64,000 nucleotides of DNA from Tetrahymena elliotti 4EA. Its lineage: Eukaryota; Ciliophora; Oligohymenophorea; Hymenostomatida; Tetrahymenidae. The translations under genes and the position numbers were made by a program. Positions 12,936 through 24,457 of the stretch are shown here, piece after piece. The notes under the pieces are model-generated. The model had not been told where the DNA came from. It made no database searches and worked only from the letters and a program-made list of their open reading frames with translations. How positions within the stretch are numbered: position 1 is the first letter of the stretch; the number at the start of each line of letters is the position of its first letter. The DNA lies in contig JH720356.1 of NCBI GenBank assembly GCA_000231825.2, forward strand, positions 449,120-513,119, written 5' to 3'.

Positions 12936-13857
12936 ATGAGACTCATCCCTGATATGGAAAGATTCGGCTATCTTGACAGAAACGACTCCGACTGCCTTGA
13001 TAACCTTGATGCTAAGAGAAGATACAAGAGAATCTCTACCTTCAAGCGCAATTAGCTCCTTGAAAAGATCTTCTTTGAAAACAAAAAAATCAAAATCGTA
13101 ATTAATTAATTCTTTCAATCTCTCTTTCCATCTCTCTCTCTTTCTCAAGATTAATTTCTTTTTGCTTTTATAAGCAAACATTATTCAGCTTAATATACCA
13201 TTACAGCTCTTCAGTTAATATTTTATCAAATATCATATATCTTGAAAATAAGCTAAAATTTAATGAGATTGTAACCTTGAAATAAGAAATAAAAAGAAAT
13301 TAATAGCTACTTAAACAAAGGGGAAAAAAAAATATAATAAAACACAAAAATTAATCAAATATTTACATTAAAAACCTATAAAACAATCAATTATCCCTTA
13401 ATTAAAACTTTGTCTTTCAATATCTAAATAAATCTTTTAAAATAAATAGGCTGCCTAAGAATTGAATATTAATTACTCATCTGCCAAGACTATTTTACAT
13501 TTATACAGAAAGAAGGCTAAAAAAATTGGTAATTAAAATGCTGCTCGTCTCAGTGAAAACACTAGATGTGGTGTTAGACCCTTACCAGTTATCAATGGTT
13601 CCAATTCTAACTAAATGGAAATCGTCATTTCATAAGGTGGTCGCATTACTTGTAACATTTCTTTGGCTTCCAGCTTCTAAGTTGTTGCTGTTACTAAGAA
13701 AAGTGAAAGCGAAATGCAATAAGAAGAAAAGAGTGAATTCGATCAATCCACCTATTAATTACAAAGCATTTGCCCTCAATCTTAACTCGAAGTTTAATAA
13801 TTATAAGCTCTCTTTGATTTGTCAAGTGAAAGTAACTACAGCGCTATGAGCTTATGA
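12936..13857 (+). CDS. Small helix-turn-helix-like protein, two exons
   Basis: Exon 1 is 12936-13097 and exon 2 is 13450-13857 (intron 352 bp, GTAATT..ATAG), 189 aa. Exon 1 encodes a charged N-terminus with KRRYKRISTFKRNQLLEK. Exon 2 opens with AAQELNINYSSAKTILHLYR followed by KKAKK, a helix-turn-helix-like pattern (AA..L.I.Y.SAKTI...YRK) that I know as a recurrent motif of ciliate hypothetical proteins and which resembles psq/homeodomain-type DNA-binding helices. The splice joins the helices in frame exactly where the motif needs it. The C-terminal half contains RCGVRPLPVINGSN and a Gln-rich tail. GC content and codon use are visibly higher than in the flanking DNA. DNA binding is inferred, not shown. 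Confidence 0.78.
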
Positions 13858-15028
13858 GAAAGTTTATGTATGACTACTAAAAAATTTATAAAAATAATTA
13901 GATAAACATTCTGACTTTTCAATTCAACAAAAAACACAAATATATAAAGTAATAAACTAAAAAAACATCCTCATCATATAATTAAAACTCCTCAAACGAT
14001 AATAAATAAAATGCACTCAAAACCAATAATCTTTAATCATCCAAATCTATCTCAAATCAAGTTTTATTATGCAGCTTGCTTGCTCACTTGTCTGATTTTT
14101 AAAATGCTATGAAAAGCTATATTTAGATATACAGACTATGTGTCTTTAATTTAATACTAAAAATCTTTTTAGAAAAATAAAAGCTTCTAAAGCAGGATTA
14201 ATAAAAAGTAAATATGAGAGAGATTAGTTGAAGAGATCTTCCGTTTTGAGTGTCCTTCTGTCATGAGTAGATGGATGCATTGTCCAGCTTTTCAAAAGAG
14301 CTGTAAAATTCATAGTCTACTCTCCTAATTCATAACAATATGCAAGGATAAAAAATAATAATAATAATTAATTTATATAACGATCTCATTTTAAATCATT
14401 TATTATTTTGCCTTGAAAAAAATCACATAAAATTATTCAATATCAATTTCTTATATAAATATCTACATCTTTATTGTCTTCTTCTTCTCTTTGTATAAAG
14501 TATCCATCCATTTCATTTCTCACATTATTTCTACAATCTAAATTATATCACAACTTTCTTTCAAACCTGATCATTAATTTTAACCATAAATTATAACGCC
14601 TTGCTATTATAAATTAATTATTTCTAAGAATGCATAAAAAAAAAACCCAAAAATTTCAGTAAAAATTTACAAAATGTTTGGTTTTAGAAAATCAGCTATG
14701 TGTTAATAAGATATCCAAAATCCAGTCTATATCAAAATTAATATTTTGAAGTTTTTGATTACATTTGAGTTTAATCAAATGCTAAAATAATTTAATAATT
14801 GGGACGATTTTAAGAAATTATGGTTTAAACATATAAGTAAAACTTCAAAATAATCATGAGTCCTCTTTTTTTTTATTTTACAAATTGTTCAGAAAAAATT
14901 AGATTTTTTTTACAGCGAAATTATAATTTCGCACTGCACTGTATATTAGAATCTTAGAAATCTAAGTACTAGATCGAAATAATGTATAAAAGAGTAATTA
15001 ATTATTTATTTATTAAGTTTTACATCTT
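13858..15028. other. Spacer with one possible gene fragment
   Basis: AT-rich. The only item of note is the possible NF-YC-like fragment at 14017-14340 on the minus strand; the rest shows nothing recognisable. Confidence 0.45.
14017..14340 (-). pseudogene. Possible histone-fold (NF-YC-like) gene fragment
   Basis: The minus strand reads ALLKSWTMHPSTHDRRTLKTEDL, close in layout to the helix 2/3 block of NF-YC proteins (L.L+.W.HT....+RRTLQ..DI). It runs open to TGA at 14017-14019, but the translation after the block has no NF-YC character, and I cannot find the preceding exon with the LARIKKIMK block. A second frame over the same bases also gives protein-like sequence (EFYSSFEKLDNASIYS), suggesting a frameshift. 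A chance match cannot be excluded. Confidence 0.25.
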
Positions 15029-15784
15029 ATGCCTCCTAATTTTCTCAAGATTTATCAAGATAAAGTATAGGGAACAGATGCAAAATTTTATCTATCTAAT
15101 TTCTAAAATGGTTACTTTGAAAATAAAACTTTAAAATGATACAATTTTTTATTGAAATTCTTGATAGCAGATGACTTAAATAATAATTTAGAAACAGCTC
15201 TTTAAGATTATGATCTAATAATTAACATGAATATTTATTTATTTGACTTGTAAATAAGTGTAAAAAATAATAATAAACTGATTTTAAAAAAGATTTCCCT
15301 CTCAAATAAAGATTCAATTCAAGCTAGTTTAGATATTTTCTTGCTTTTATTACAGATTTTAAAATATTTATTACTTATTTACGCAGTTAAGATAAAATTC
15401 AAATAAATTTTAAAACCTAAAACAAATATCATTTCTAACTAGATAAAAATATTTGATTTTTTTGTTCTTCATCTTTCATACCACACAATCTCAAAATGCA
15501 ATCAATAAATAAATAAAAAATTTTACTAAAGTCTTAAAACATTTCTTAGCTTTTCAAAGATAATAGAATTAACAATACATAAAACATATTAAATTCTGAA
15601 AATATCTTGCTTAGAAGGTGGTAAGTATATGACATACTTTGATTTCTAATTTGAGTAAGCTGGGATTTTAAATTTTGAAGTTATTAAAATAGAAGAAAAT
15701 ATTAACTAAATTACAATCCATATATTATAAATATGCTTGCTTTATCATAATTAACTTTTTTATATTTTAAGTAAAATATTCTGA
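15029..15784 (+). pseudogene. ORF of 251 codons interrupted by one in-frame TGA
   Basis: An ATG at 15029 opens MPPNFLKIYQDKVQGTD and reaches TGA at 15137-15139 after 36 codons. The very same frame then continues for 214 codons to a second TGA at 15782-15784, including LIADDLNNNLETALQDYD and LEGGKYMTYFDFQFEQAG. No GT..AG pair that removes only the TGA is obvious. It fits a recently broken gene; chance openness in AT-rich DNA is the alternative. Product not recognised. Confidence 0.35.
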
Positions 15785-15869
15785 ATGAGTAAATTACATA
15801 TTTTTCAAATTATTATAAACGAATCAATGTTTCATTCTATGTCAGATGCTTTATTTAGCTATTTATTTT

Positions 15870-17450
15870 ACCATTCAAAAGGTTTTAAAGTCTGAGCTTT
15901 ATAAGTTTCCAAAATTTCCATTATACTTTTCACCATATCAAAACTCTAAAACTCCTAAACCTTCCATTTTGTCATTAACCCATTATCTATCTTATTTTTA
16001 AAATTCATTTTGATTGATTATAGTAACAAACACCTTTTCTATTGAAGGAATTATTTTTAAAATTTGAACTCGAATATATATCTGCCTTCCATTCGATCAT
16101 CAACAAAGTCACAACTATACATTTTATATTAACTAACATCATTGATTATTAATTGTAAAAATTATTTTTTAAAATGTCTTCACAAGCATTACCATTTTTC
16201 TATTCTAAAATTCCTTTTCCTTCCATTTTATCATCAAAGTAATCCCCATTACACTTCTTGTATTCAGACTATTCTTTATATAAAGATGCCTTTTCCAGCC
16301 CTTAAATCTTTCTTAAAATTACCATCATATCTCTCTGCTATTCTGTAATCCAAAATTCAATAGTGTTGATTAGCCCACTTCTCATTACATCTTTTATATG
16401 AACTATTTGATTTATTCTCTTTTCCACAGAAGTAGTTATTTTTCAAAAAACCTTCAAATTTGTAACTGTTTTTTATACTGGAAAACTCCATACCCTTCCA
16501 TTTTATCACTAAAAAAATTCACTAAATCTCCTTCATATTTTTCTTAGGTGTACTCTCATTAAAATCAAAAACTCCATTGCCATTCAAATAGTTATTTTTA
16601 AAATAACCCTCACTAACAATACTGTTTATCCACTCAAAAATTCCTTAACCTTCCATCTTATCATCACTGTTATAAATCTTCCTCATAATATTCTTTTACT
16701 TTATTCTAAGAAGATTGCTTCAAATATTTCTTTAACTACAGTGAAGTTAATTCTTTTTTTTGGTTCTACACCAATCATTTAATCATTTTGAAAGAAATAC
16801 TCAACAACTCCTTAAATTCATTATCCTATATAGATAAGAATATTCCTTTCTTAACTTAGATCTTATTTACGCCAAATATATTAAGATTAAATAAGCAGAT
16901 AATTATACATCCTACTGAATAAATAAATCTCAGATTGTTTACTTACTTTTCCTTCTACTTATTTGGATGCCATATAATTTAAGCTTCCACCCTTAGCTAT
17001 AATAATGATTTTGATCTAATAAGTTACTTAGACATACCTAAGTCACATATTTTAATTGAGTTATACTCCTTAATTAAAAAGCTCTAAGGTTTTAAATCAC
17101 TACGAATGATATTGTTATCATGTGAACCTTAAAATCCTTCAATAATTTTTTAACTTCTTTTGACAATCTCTTTATAACTTAATTTATTTTGGTTTCTATA
17201 GTTAAATAGATTTCCTTTTAAACATAAATCTGAAAGCAGAATATAATATTCATTTTCTTCCTCAATAGAACTATTAGTAGCTTTTAACTACATTTAGATT
17301 GTTTATTAAAATACACCTTTAGTACTCTTTCTTTTAGAATATCGGAATCTGTAACTATAATTAAATTGATTGCTACTACTCTATCTGTATTAGATGTTTC
17401 AATGGCCCTCATAACCAATCTAAATCACCATTATCAATTAATTAGATTTA
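15870..17450 (-). pseudogene. Decayed protein kinase with MORN repeats
   Basis: Reading the minus strand from 17450 to 15870 gives successive kinase landmarks, each in a different frame from its neighbours: RAIETSNTDRVVAIN (the VAIK lysine is now Asn), EEENEYYILLSDLCLKGNL, IIRSDLKPQSFLI (HRDLKPEN degenerated), IKICDLGMSKQ (DFG is DLG), YMASKQVEGKVSKQSEIY (the APE motif) and SVGCIIICLFNLNIFGV. MORN-type units follow: SDDKMEGQGIFEW, YEGDLVNFFSDKMEGYGVFQY, DDKMEGKGILEQ and GEKYNGNFGN. At least seven frame changes are needed to follow the protein, and the catalytic Lys and His/Arg are lost, so it cannot encode an active kinase. Kinase-plus-MORN proteins are common in ciliates; this looks like a dead copy of one. 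Confidence 0.8.
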
Positions 17451-17699
17451 ATTGTATCCATAATATGAAAGGAATTTAATTGAATATTAATTTAAATTAG
17501 AAGGAATCAAGCAATTCTTTCCTTTTAAGAATTTTTTGATATTTTCTTTATTTTTATACTTGCTAGGGCTGTAAAAAAAGACCAAATATTCTAGTAATTT
17601 TAGATTTTTTCTCTCTTTTTTATAAAATAGAACATAATATTGAAAATACTTATTATATTTGCTTTTTTTTTCAAAGGTTTGAGTAATTGACTTTAAAAA

Positions 17700-18000
17700 T
17701 TTCATTCCACTAACCACCATGATTTTGTACTCTTATTGAATATATAATATAGGAATAAAACAAAGACAGTAACTACTTTAAGATATATTTTTAATTTAAA
17801 AGAGATCTTTTTAATAAAACTCTCTTCCCGTTAAAATCTCATACTAATTACTTTTTTATTTTCTGATGTTTTTTTTGTGTAATTTACTTTTTTTTCCTAT
17901 TCATTTTTTCTTTTGTAACATATTTCTGATACTAATTTACCATATTCCTATATAAAGTAGACAAATTGGAGAAACATTAATATTATTATTAAATAAATCC
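17700..18000 (-). pseudogene. Partial tandem copy of the 18.1-19.0 kb membrane-protein remnant
   Basis: The minus strand here encodes KKVNYTKKTSENKKVISMRFQ.EE, matching VKYLKKTTLNQNKVISMRFQQEE of the neighbouring copy at about 18.2 kb. The DNA is also similar (the plus-strand stretch around 17821-17858 and 18218-18255). After the match the frame runs through a hydrophobic segment (VVTVFVLFLYYIF) to TGA just upstream of the kinase remnant. It has no good start of its own. It probably arose by local duplication. Confidence 0.45.
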
Positions 18001-18115
18001 TTTTTGACTTCACCTGAGGCTTATAAATTTTCAAAAAAGAAAAGAAAAATAAATTGAAAACAAACAAATAAAGGAATCTATTTACCCACAAGATTTTGTT
18101 AATTCCTAAATTATA

Positions 18116-19013
18116 TCATATTAGTATTCTTAATTAAAACATTATCAACTGATTAAAAAAAAAAAATCTTTACATTAGTCTATACTTTAATTCGAAGGAT
18201 AGATTTTAGATTAAAATCTCTTCCTGTTAAAATCTCATACTTATTACTTTATTTTAATTTAGCGTTGTCTTTTTTAAGTATTTTACTGTTTTTCCATTCA
18301 ATATGCCTATATTTGATGCTAATTTCTCATTTAAATTGTCAGTATATAAGTCAGAAAAACATTTTATTTCATTTGTGATACTTTTTAAACTTAAATTGGA
18401 TTTATCACATTTTAAAAAATAAAAAATTGAGAAGAAAGAAATAAAGACTATTATCCTAAAAAATTGGTAATTCAATTTAAAAAATTTCGAAATTAATAAT
18501 TACAAAGACTCCAAAGATATGTAGGTTTCTTTTATTATTTTATTAATTTCTTCACTTAGGTTTCTATGGTAATTAAATAGACAAAATATCAAGGGAAAAA
18601 TCAATTAAGTAAAAGACAATAATTGGTATAAAAGTAATTACTGTAAACATTCTTTTTTAAAATATTCAAAATATTTAAATCCTCTTTTTTTAAAAATCCC
18701 TTAAGAACCTATTTTAACAGAATTTTCTTACAGCAGGGGAAACTAAAGAAGAGATTTTACAGTATTACGCAATAATCACTGAATGCTTATTTATTATATC
18801 TTTTTAAAAAAATTTATTTTTGGTTATTTTCTTAAGATCAATAAGCACAGGAGCTCCTGGATTTAAATTAAGGATGAATATGTAAGCTTCATTAACTTTT
18901 TCTAAAATATTTAATAAATTTTAGATGTCACTTTAAATTCTTTTTTTAGAAATTATTAATTAAATTACAAAATCATCAGAGAATACTTACTTCTTAAGAT
19001 TTAAAGCTAACAT
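18116..19013 (-). pseudogene. Putative membrane-protein gene or pseudogene with a frameshift
   Basis: The first frame opens at ATG 19013 with MLALNLKQVFSDDFVIQL, includes NEAYIFILNLNPGAPVLIDL, and meets TGA at 18666-18668. If one base is shifted at the A-run near 18690, the frame continues through GFKYFEYFKKECLQ, a hydrophobic segment (FFRIIVFISFFSIFYFL) and KTTLNQNKVISMRFQQEE to TGA at 18116. Two open frames meeting at a homopolymer suggest a single broken gene or a sequencing slip. Product unknown. Related frames may continue upstream to about 19.8 kb, but they are too AT-driven to claim. Confidence 0.4.
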
Positions 19014-21272
19014 TTTTGTTTGAAAAATTTTTTTATAAATTGAGTAGGTTCATTTCACTAAGCAAAAGATTACAATACATATAAGTACTATAAAAAATAT
19101 ATTATTTCTTCCTTCCTTATTCTGATTGTAATAAATAATTGGCATCAAATTAAATCTGCAACTAGTACTTTAAAAATTAATTTCTTTTTAATAAGGCTTA
19201 CAATAAAAATTTTCTATAGCTAAATTGTTTGCTTCTGCATATTAAATAATGTAAAATGCAGTGCACCTTTATATTTAAATATTAGCCAAAATGGGATAAT
19301 TAACATATTTCTATCATATTTTACGGCTATTATTTATCATTTAAAGTATTGGCCTCTAAAAATCATAAAGAAAACAAACACAGCTGCTTAAAAAATTAGT
19401 CTTAGAAAAATAAAAACTCAAAAAGTATTACACAAACATGAGTAACATTCATTCCTAAATTTCTAATTATGCTGAAAACTAATTTTTCACAATTCTATTA
19501 CATGTAAACTTGATATTTAAAAATCTTAATGTTTTTAATTAATTAGATTTCTACTTGAGAAATATTGTAAGTATTGTCTAATAGTAATATAACCTTCGAG
19601 TTGTAAATATTTTTAAAATTAGAAAATAATAAATATTTAATTTTGATGTATTCTGATATTGACTAACAGTTTCTATCTGCTTTCAGGAATTGGTATATAT
19701 ATTTTCCCCCTCAAATACTGTTCAATTTAAAGATTACATATTTTTGGATAAAAAGAGATACACCCTTTTTAGGCAACTATAATATCACTTTAATAAACTA
19801 AATTATGTTTTAATGTTAGTAGATTACTAATAATTTCTGATTTAGATAATACAAGAAAAAAATGTTTTATGGCTCTATCATTCTAAATGTATTCATCAAT
19901 TATTAGCAAATAATAAAAATTAAATGAGTTTCTTTTTTATTTCCTATTTTGATTATTTATATAGGATATTTATTTGCTTTCTTCTAATTTTTCATTAAGT
20001 AAAAAAAGCAATTTTTGAAAGCTGAGTTTTTAAATATTTGAGAAATAACTAAAAAAAGTTTCTCAGTTCTATTTTTTGTATTAAAATATTTTTTTTCAAA
20101 CTAATTTATAATTGAATATTATTTAAAATAACTATTACTTATTATTTACTTTTTTATATTTTTCAAATTAAAAAACAAATATCAAGTTATCATATTGTAT
20201 GAATATATTGAAATTAAGAAGTTTAAGTTTTTCTTCATCATTATTTTTATCTTAATTTAAGAAAAAAATGAAACCCTAAAAGAAAGGAGAGAAAGCTATT
20301 AAATTGGTTATTTTTTTAATATTAGAAGCATCATTTGAAATAATCGTTTATTTTACAAATTTATTTACTATTCAAATGTTTAGAATGTTCGCCATAATAC
20401 TTTTTAGAATTAAACTTTAAAACTTGAAAACAAATAAATTATTAAAAACATTTTTTAATCAAATTAAATTAATTATTTATTGCATAAAAAAATTTAAGGT
20501 GAAAGAATTTATTTATTTTGACTGAGAGACTCCTCAATTAAATTCTACTTTTAAAAAATGAAAAATGAATAAAAAAAGAAAAAATATAATTAGTTAATAA
20601 AATATTAGATTACTTACCAAATTGAATTTAGCTTTAATTAATTTACTAATTAAATATGCTATTACTTTAAGTGTTATTTGAGCTATTTTTAAGTGTTTCA
20701 AGCTAATTTTATTTAGGAGAACTTCTCAAACTAAGATCAGAAATGAGCATAGGTTTGTCCATTTACTAATCTTGTTAATTCAGTGTGAACTTATTAAATT
20801 GCATTGTTTGAAATTAATAAAAAAAATAAAAAATAAATAGAAATAAGAAAAAATTAAAACGATTGAATAGATAAAGAAATTAAAAACTGAATTAATTTTA
20901 ACATTTTTTTTATTTAAAATCAAGATAAATACAAAAACATGATTCATTTAATGTAATTAAATAAACTATTAAAATTTAAATAATCCATCATAATTCTTAT
21001 AACACTTTGTTGATTCTATTTCACTACTTATAAATTTGGTCAAATTGTTAGCAAATATCACCTTCAGAAGAATTCAAAATTAAAAGATTATATCCTAATT
21101 TTTAGAAGTATTCTATTTTAGATTATGTGCTAAGATTTTATTTAACTACTGTTGAGTTTTCTTCTACCAAATAACTGTTATACTTAAGGATCAAAACTAA
21201 ATCTTTCTCACCGAGAACAAAATTAATGTAAAATCCATCCACTATTTTAAAAAAATGTGTTTAACGAAAGTT
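19014..21272. other. Gene-poor spacer
   Basis: AT-rich; several open frames exist on the minus strand between 19.0 and 19.8 kb but without recognisable domains. One small plus-strand frame is listed at 20268-20525. No RNA gene is seen. Confidence 0.45.
20268..20525 (+). CDS. Doubtful small ORF, 85 aa, hydrophobic
   Basis: Starts MKPQKKGEKAIKLVIF and holds two hydrophobic stretches (LVIFLILEASFEIIVYF, FAIILFRI) before TGA. It could be a small membrane protein, but the residues are those that AT-rich DNA gives by default. Confidence 0.2.
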
Positions 21273-23509
21273 TCAAATAAAATGGTAATATTTACTGAAT
21301 TAAGATTATTTGTAAGTTATATTTTTTTCTTGTAAATGCTTAGAAAGACTCATTTCTTCCTAAATTTAATTGGGGTTTTCTCTTAATGTAAAGATCTTTT
21401 CTTACTTTCCTAAATTTTAATCAAAGAGACTCAAAGTTTCTTAACTCATTTCATTTTAGTATGACTTATAAGTACATCTGATTAAATTAAAGTAAAATGA
21501 TTCTTGGCTGTGATCTATCCTCTAGAAGATATGCTCCCAAGCATCTTTTTCGAAGTATTTAATTCTGTAAAATACAATAGCAAGGTAGTCAATATATTTG
21601 TAACGATATTTTTTATCACTAGCAAAAATGGTGTCTAACAATTTTTTGTTGATATCAGACTTGGTAATAATACCTAAATTTGCAGCACATAAGAATAAAC
21701 AAGAGATATATTTGTCATATTAGTAAATTTTTTCAGTATCTATGTTATTGATGCTTTACTAAATGCTTATTATTTTAATAAGGTAAAACTTAATTTATTT
21801 AAATTGTAATATTTTACTATTGTTTTATTAGAGGAGTAACTATTGAACTTTTACCAAGAGAGTATAAAATGTTTGTTTTTATTTAGTTAGAGTGTTCACG
21901 TTATAAATTCTTTTCAAGAAGTTTACAGTATTTCATATTTTCTTCTTTGTTTTTGATGAAAGTTTCACTAGTCATCATGTAAAAATATACAAATTCTAAG
22001 CTAAGTTCCTTTGTTAGATCACCTTCCAATGCATCTATACTTATCTTAACAAGTTAATCTAAACTTTAACTATTTTGATTTATGAAACTCTTTTGCTAAA
22101 ATGTTGCATGTGAAGCAGCCTATTTATAAATGAAAAATTTATTTAATTTACTCATTACTTTAAAATTTATGATAATTCTTCATTAGAAATATCAAATTTA
22201 AAAAAGTTATGTCTTATTATAATTCAATGCAAAGAGTTTAAACCCATATTATTCTTGTAAGATTTTTAAATATTTTTATCCTATAAATGGTTTAATTTGT
22301 TAGAATGACAATAAGTGTAATAACTAACTATGTTACTATGTTTGTTAATAAAGGCTTGAAATAAATAGTATAAAGTAAATATTATGGTACATTTAGAACA
22401 ATATTAATTAACCTATTAAAAGTTTATTATTTTTTAATAAACCATAATATGGAAGTAAATAAAGATTCTTGCTATTTGAATTAGATTGTAATGATAGAAA
22501 TCATAAAATATTTACCGATAACAAATTTGCAGCATCATACTTAGAAATGGATTAAATTTCACCTAAATTTAACTTAGATAAGACATAGCAGTATTTATCA
22601 AAAGCATTTTGTTTATTAAAATGTTGAGAGTAGTTGTAATATTTGGATGCAAATAAGATATCATTTAAATCATAAGAGCTTTTAGAGTAGAACTAAACAG
22701 ATTCTAATATTTCTTCGAAATAGGTAGGAACAAACTCTCTAACATATTCTTAATATTATTTTTGGTTTTTGCAATTAAAATTTATAATATTCAATATAAA
22801 CAGCAATTTTTGAAGAACAACAGAAGAAGAACCTGTATCTTTTTAATCAATGCTCTAGTAAAACTTTAAGAATTGGTTGAATATGAATTTATATTTATTC
22901 TAAATAGGTCTCTTAGATAGATCTAAAGTGAGTACTGTAGCTAATGAGAAGTTAAATACAAATTAGTCCAAATTTTTAATTTCATATTTTATGATAAGAT
23001 TTTAGAAATCTTTTTCAGAGAAAAACTGATTGAAAAACTTCATGTGCTAAATATAACATTTGGCAAGGGCAAAACTCATAATATTGAATCTATTCTTAAT
23101 GCTTTCTCTGCGATATTGGTAAACATCTTAACGACTTGCTGAGATTCTTTGGTTTTCAGAATCTTAAATTAAAGTGTTTAAGAATTATTCAAGATCCTTT
23201 TGCTATTTATAACAAAAAAATAAGAAGAATGAAATAGCTTCATGAAATATAAATTAATTAATTCTATTGTTGAGATATATCTTTATTTAATATCATTGAT
23301 AATTAAGTTACTTGAATGGGGCTTTTTTGCTATCCTTAGTTATTTTGGTTTTTATTGTTATTTCTTCTATTTGGCTATTGTTCTTTTTACTAATCCTAGG
23401 TTTATTCTGACTTAGGCTATTGGGTTGAACAAAAATTGTAAGCAAATCTTTAGTTTAAAAGCTAGAGAGATGTTATGTTCTTGTTTAATAAGTTAAAATA
23501 TTTTAACAT
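21273..23509 (-). CDS. Mitochondrially targeted protein of unknown function, four exons
   Basis: Exons 23509-23312, 23202-22516, 22119-21841 and 21758-21273; 549 aa; introns 109, 396 and 82 bp. The N-terminus MLKYFNLLNKNITSLQLLNQRF is basic, amphipathic and acid-free, a good mitochondrial presequence, followed by a Q/N-rich linker. The rest is all-alpha in character with many short Leu/Phe/Tyr-rich helices (FNFSLATVLTLDLSK, LSLEFVYFYMMTSETF, YRYKYIDYLAIVFYRIKYF), reminiscent of FAST-kinase-like or other helical-repeat mitochondrial RNA proteins; that resemblance is only structural intuition. The last exon begins QSINNIDTEKIYQY. The third intron uses an uncommon GTTACT donor, chosen because the GTAAAA site nearby breaks the frame. 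Confidence 0.78.
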
Positions 23510-24076
23510 TGCTTATGGCTTTATGTGTTTCTAAACTTAATCTACTTTTTATCCTTATTTGGTGTAATTATTTCTATCCCAATTAATTTTTGATATATTA
23601 AATGAAATAAATTATTCTGTCTTTTGTTTATTAAGATATGTTAAGAAAATTCTAAAGAATCAAATTAGAAATATTAAAAACAGAATCATAAAAATTAAAA
23701 TTTCAAACTATTACAATTTATTTCTAATTTTTACTTTAAAATAGAATTTAAAAAAAATTATTTTTTATAATTAAAAAAAAAGTTGAATTATGTATGTTGT
23801 TAAATAGCCTTTATTTCTGATCAAGTTCTTCATGAATACAATTTAATTAAATTTAATAACAAAAATCTCTATTATTTAAATCAAGCAAAATAGAAATTAA
23901 TCATGATACTTGTTATAGACAATTCAAAAGTATATTCTATTTATTCTGATAGGTTAAAATTTTAAAAAATCAGAATGAGTTAATAAAATATCTCTGCCAA
24001 AGATATATAATTATTTAATTTTACATAAAAAGTATTCTAATAGATTTTAAACATTTTTAAATACAAAAAAGCAAAT
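23510..24076. other. Divergent intergenic region
   Basis: Between the 5' ends of the mitochondrial protein gene (minus) and the PB1-like gene (plus). AT-rich; no recognisable element. Confidence 0.5.
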
Positions 24077-24457
24077 ATGAGTAGTATCAACGTTCAAAAG
24101 ATCAGTATCAGGTACAACAATAAACTTTACTAAATGGATTAGATACCTAAATCATTAGGATGTTTATTTGAGTAAATACATAAATAGATTTTATAAACAA
24201 AGGAACTTCATAAAATTTAGGTTATGTAAGAAAATAACAAAGTGATAGAAAATGAGTATTAATATATAAGCTTAATATATGATTCTATAGGTGAACTGAA
24301 TCTAATAATTAGTGTTTCTCCAATAGCTTTAAAGCCTATTCAAAAAACAATCGACACATTTAAAATAAAATCTTAAAATAAATGCTTAAGTTAAAAATAA
24401 TAATCAATAATAATAAACCCTTCATTTTTCGCAAACATATTATATAAATTAATCTGA
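24077..24457 (+). CDS. Small PB1/ubiquitin-like-fold candidate protein
   Basis: Single exon, 126 aa, ATG at 24077 and TGA at 24455-24457. The order of elements, VQKISIRYNNKLYQM, then PKSLGCLFEQIHKQI, then HKIQVMQENNKVIENE, then GELNLIISV, follows the beta-beta-alpha-beta-beta layout of PB1-type domains, including a basic first strand. The C-terminal 35 residues look like a disordered or AT-driven tail. PB1 domains mediate protein-protein pairing. The identification rests on pattern alone, and no partner domain is present. Confidence 0.6.

Noticed and set aside
12930..13181. Minus-strand ORF of 83 codons
   Set aside because: It lies opposite exon 1 of the helix-turn-helix gene, whose plus-strand reading contains the motif and the correct splice phase.
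13526..13849. Plus-strand ORF of 107 codons without TAA/TAG
   Set aside because: It is a shifted frame of the helix-turn-helix gene exon 2; the ciliate-code frame carries the SAKTI motif.
16142..16348. Plus-strand ORF of 68 codons
   Set aside because: Antisense to MORN units of the kinase pseudogene.
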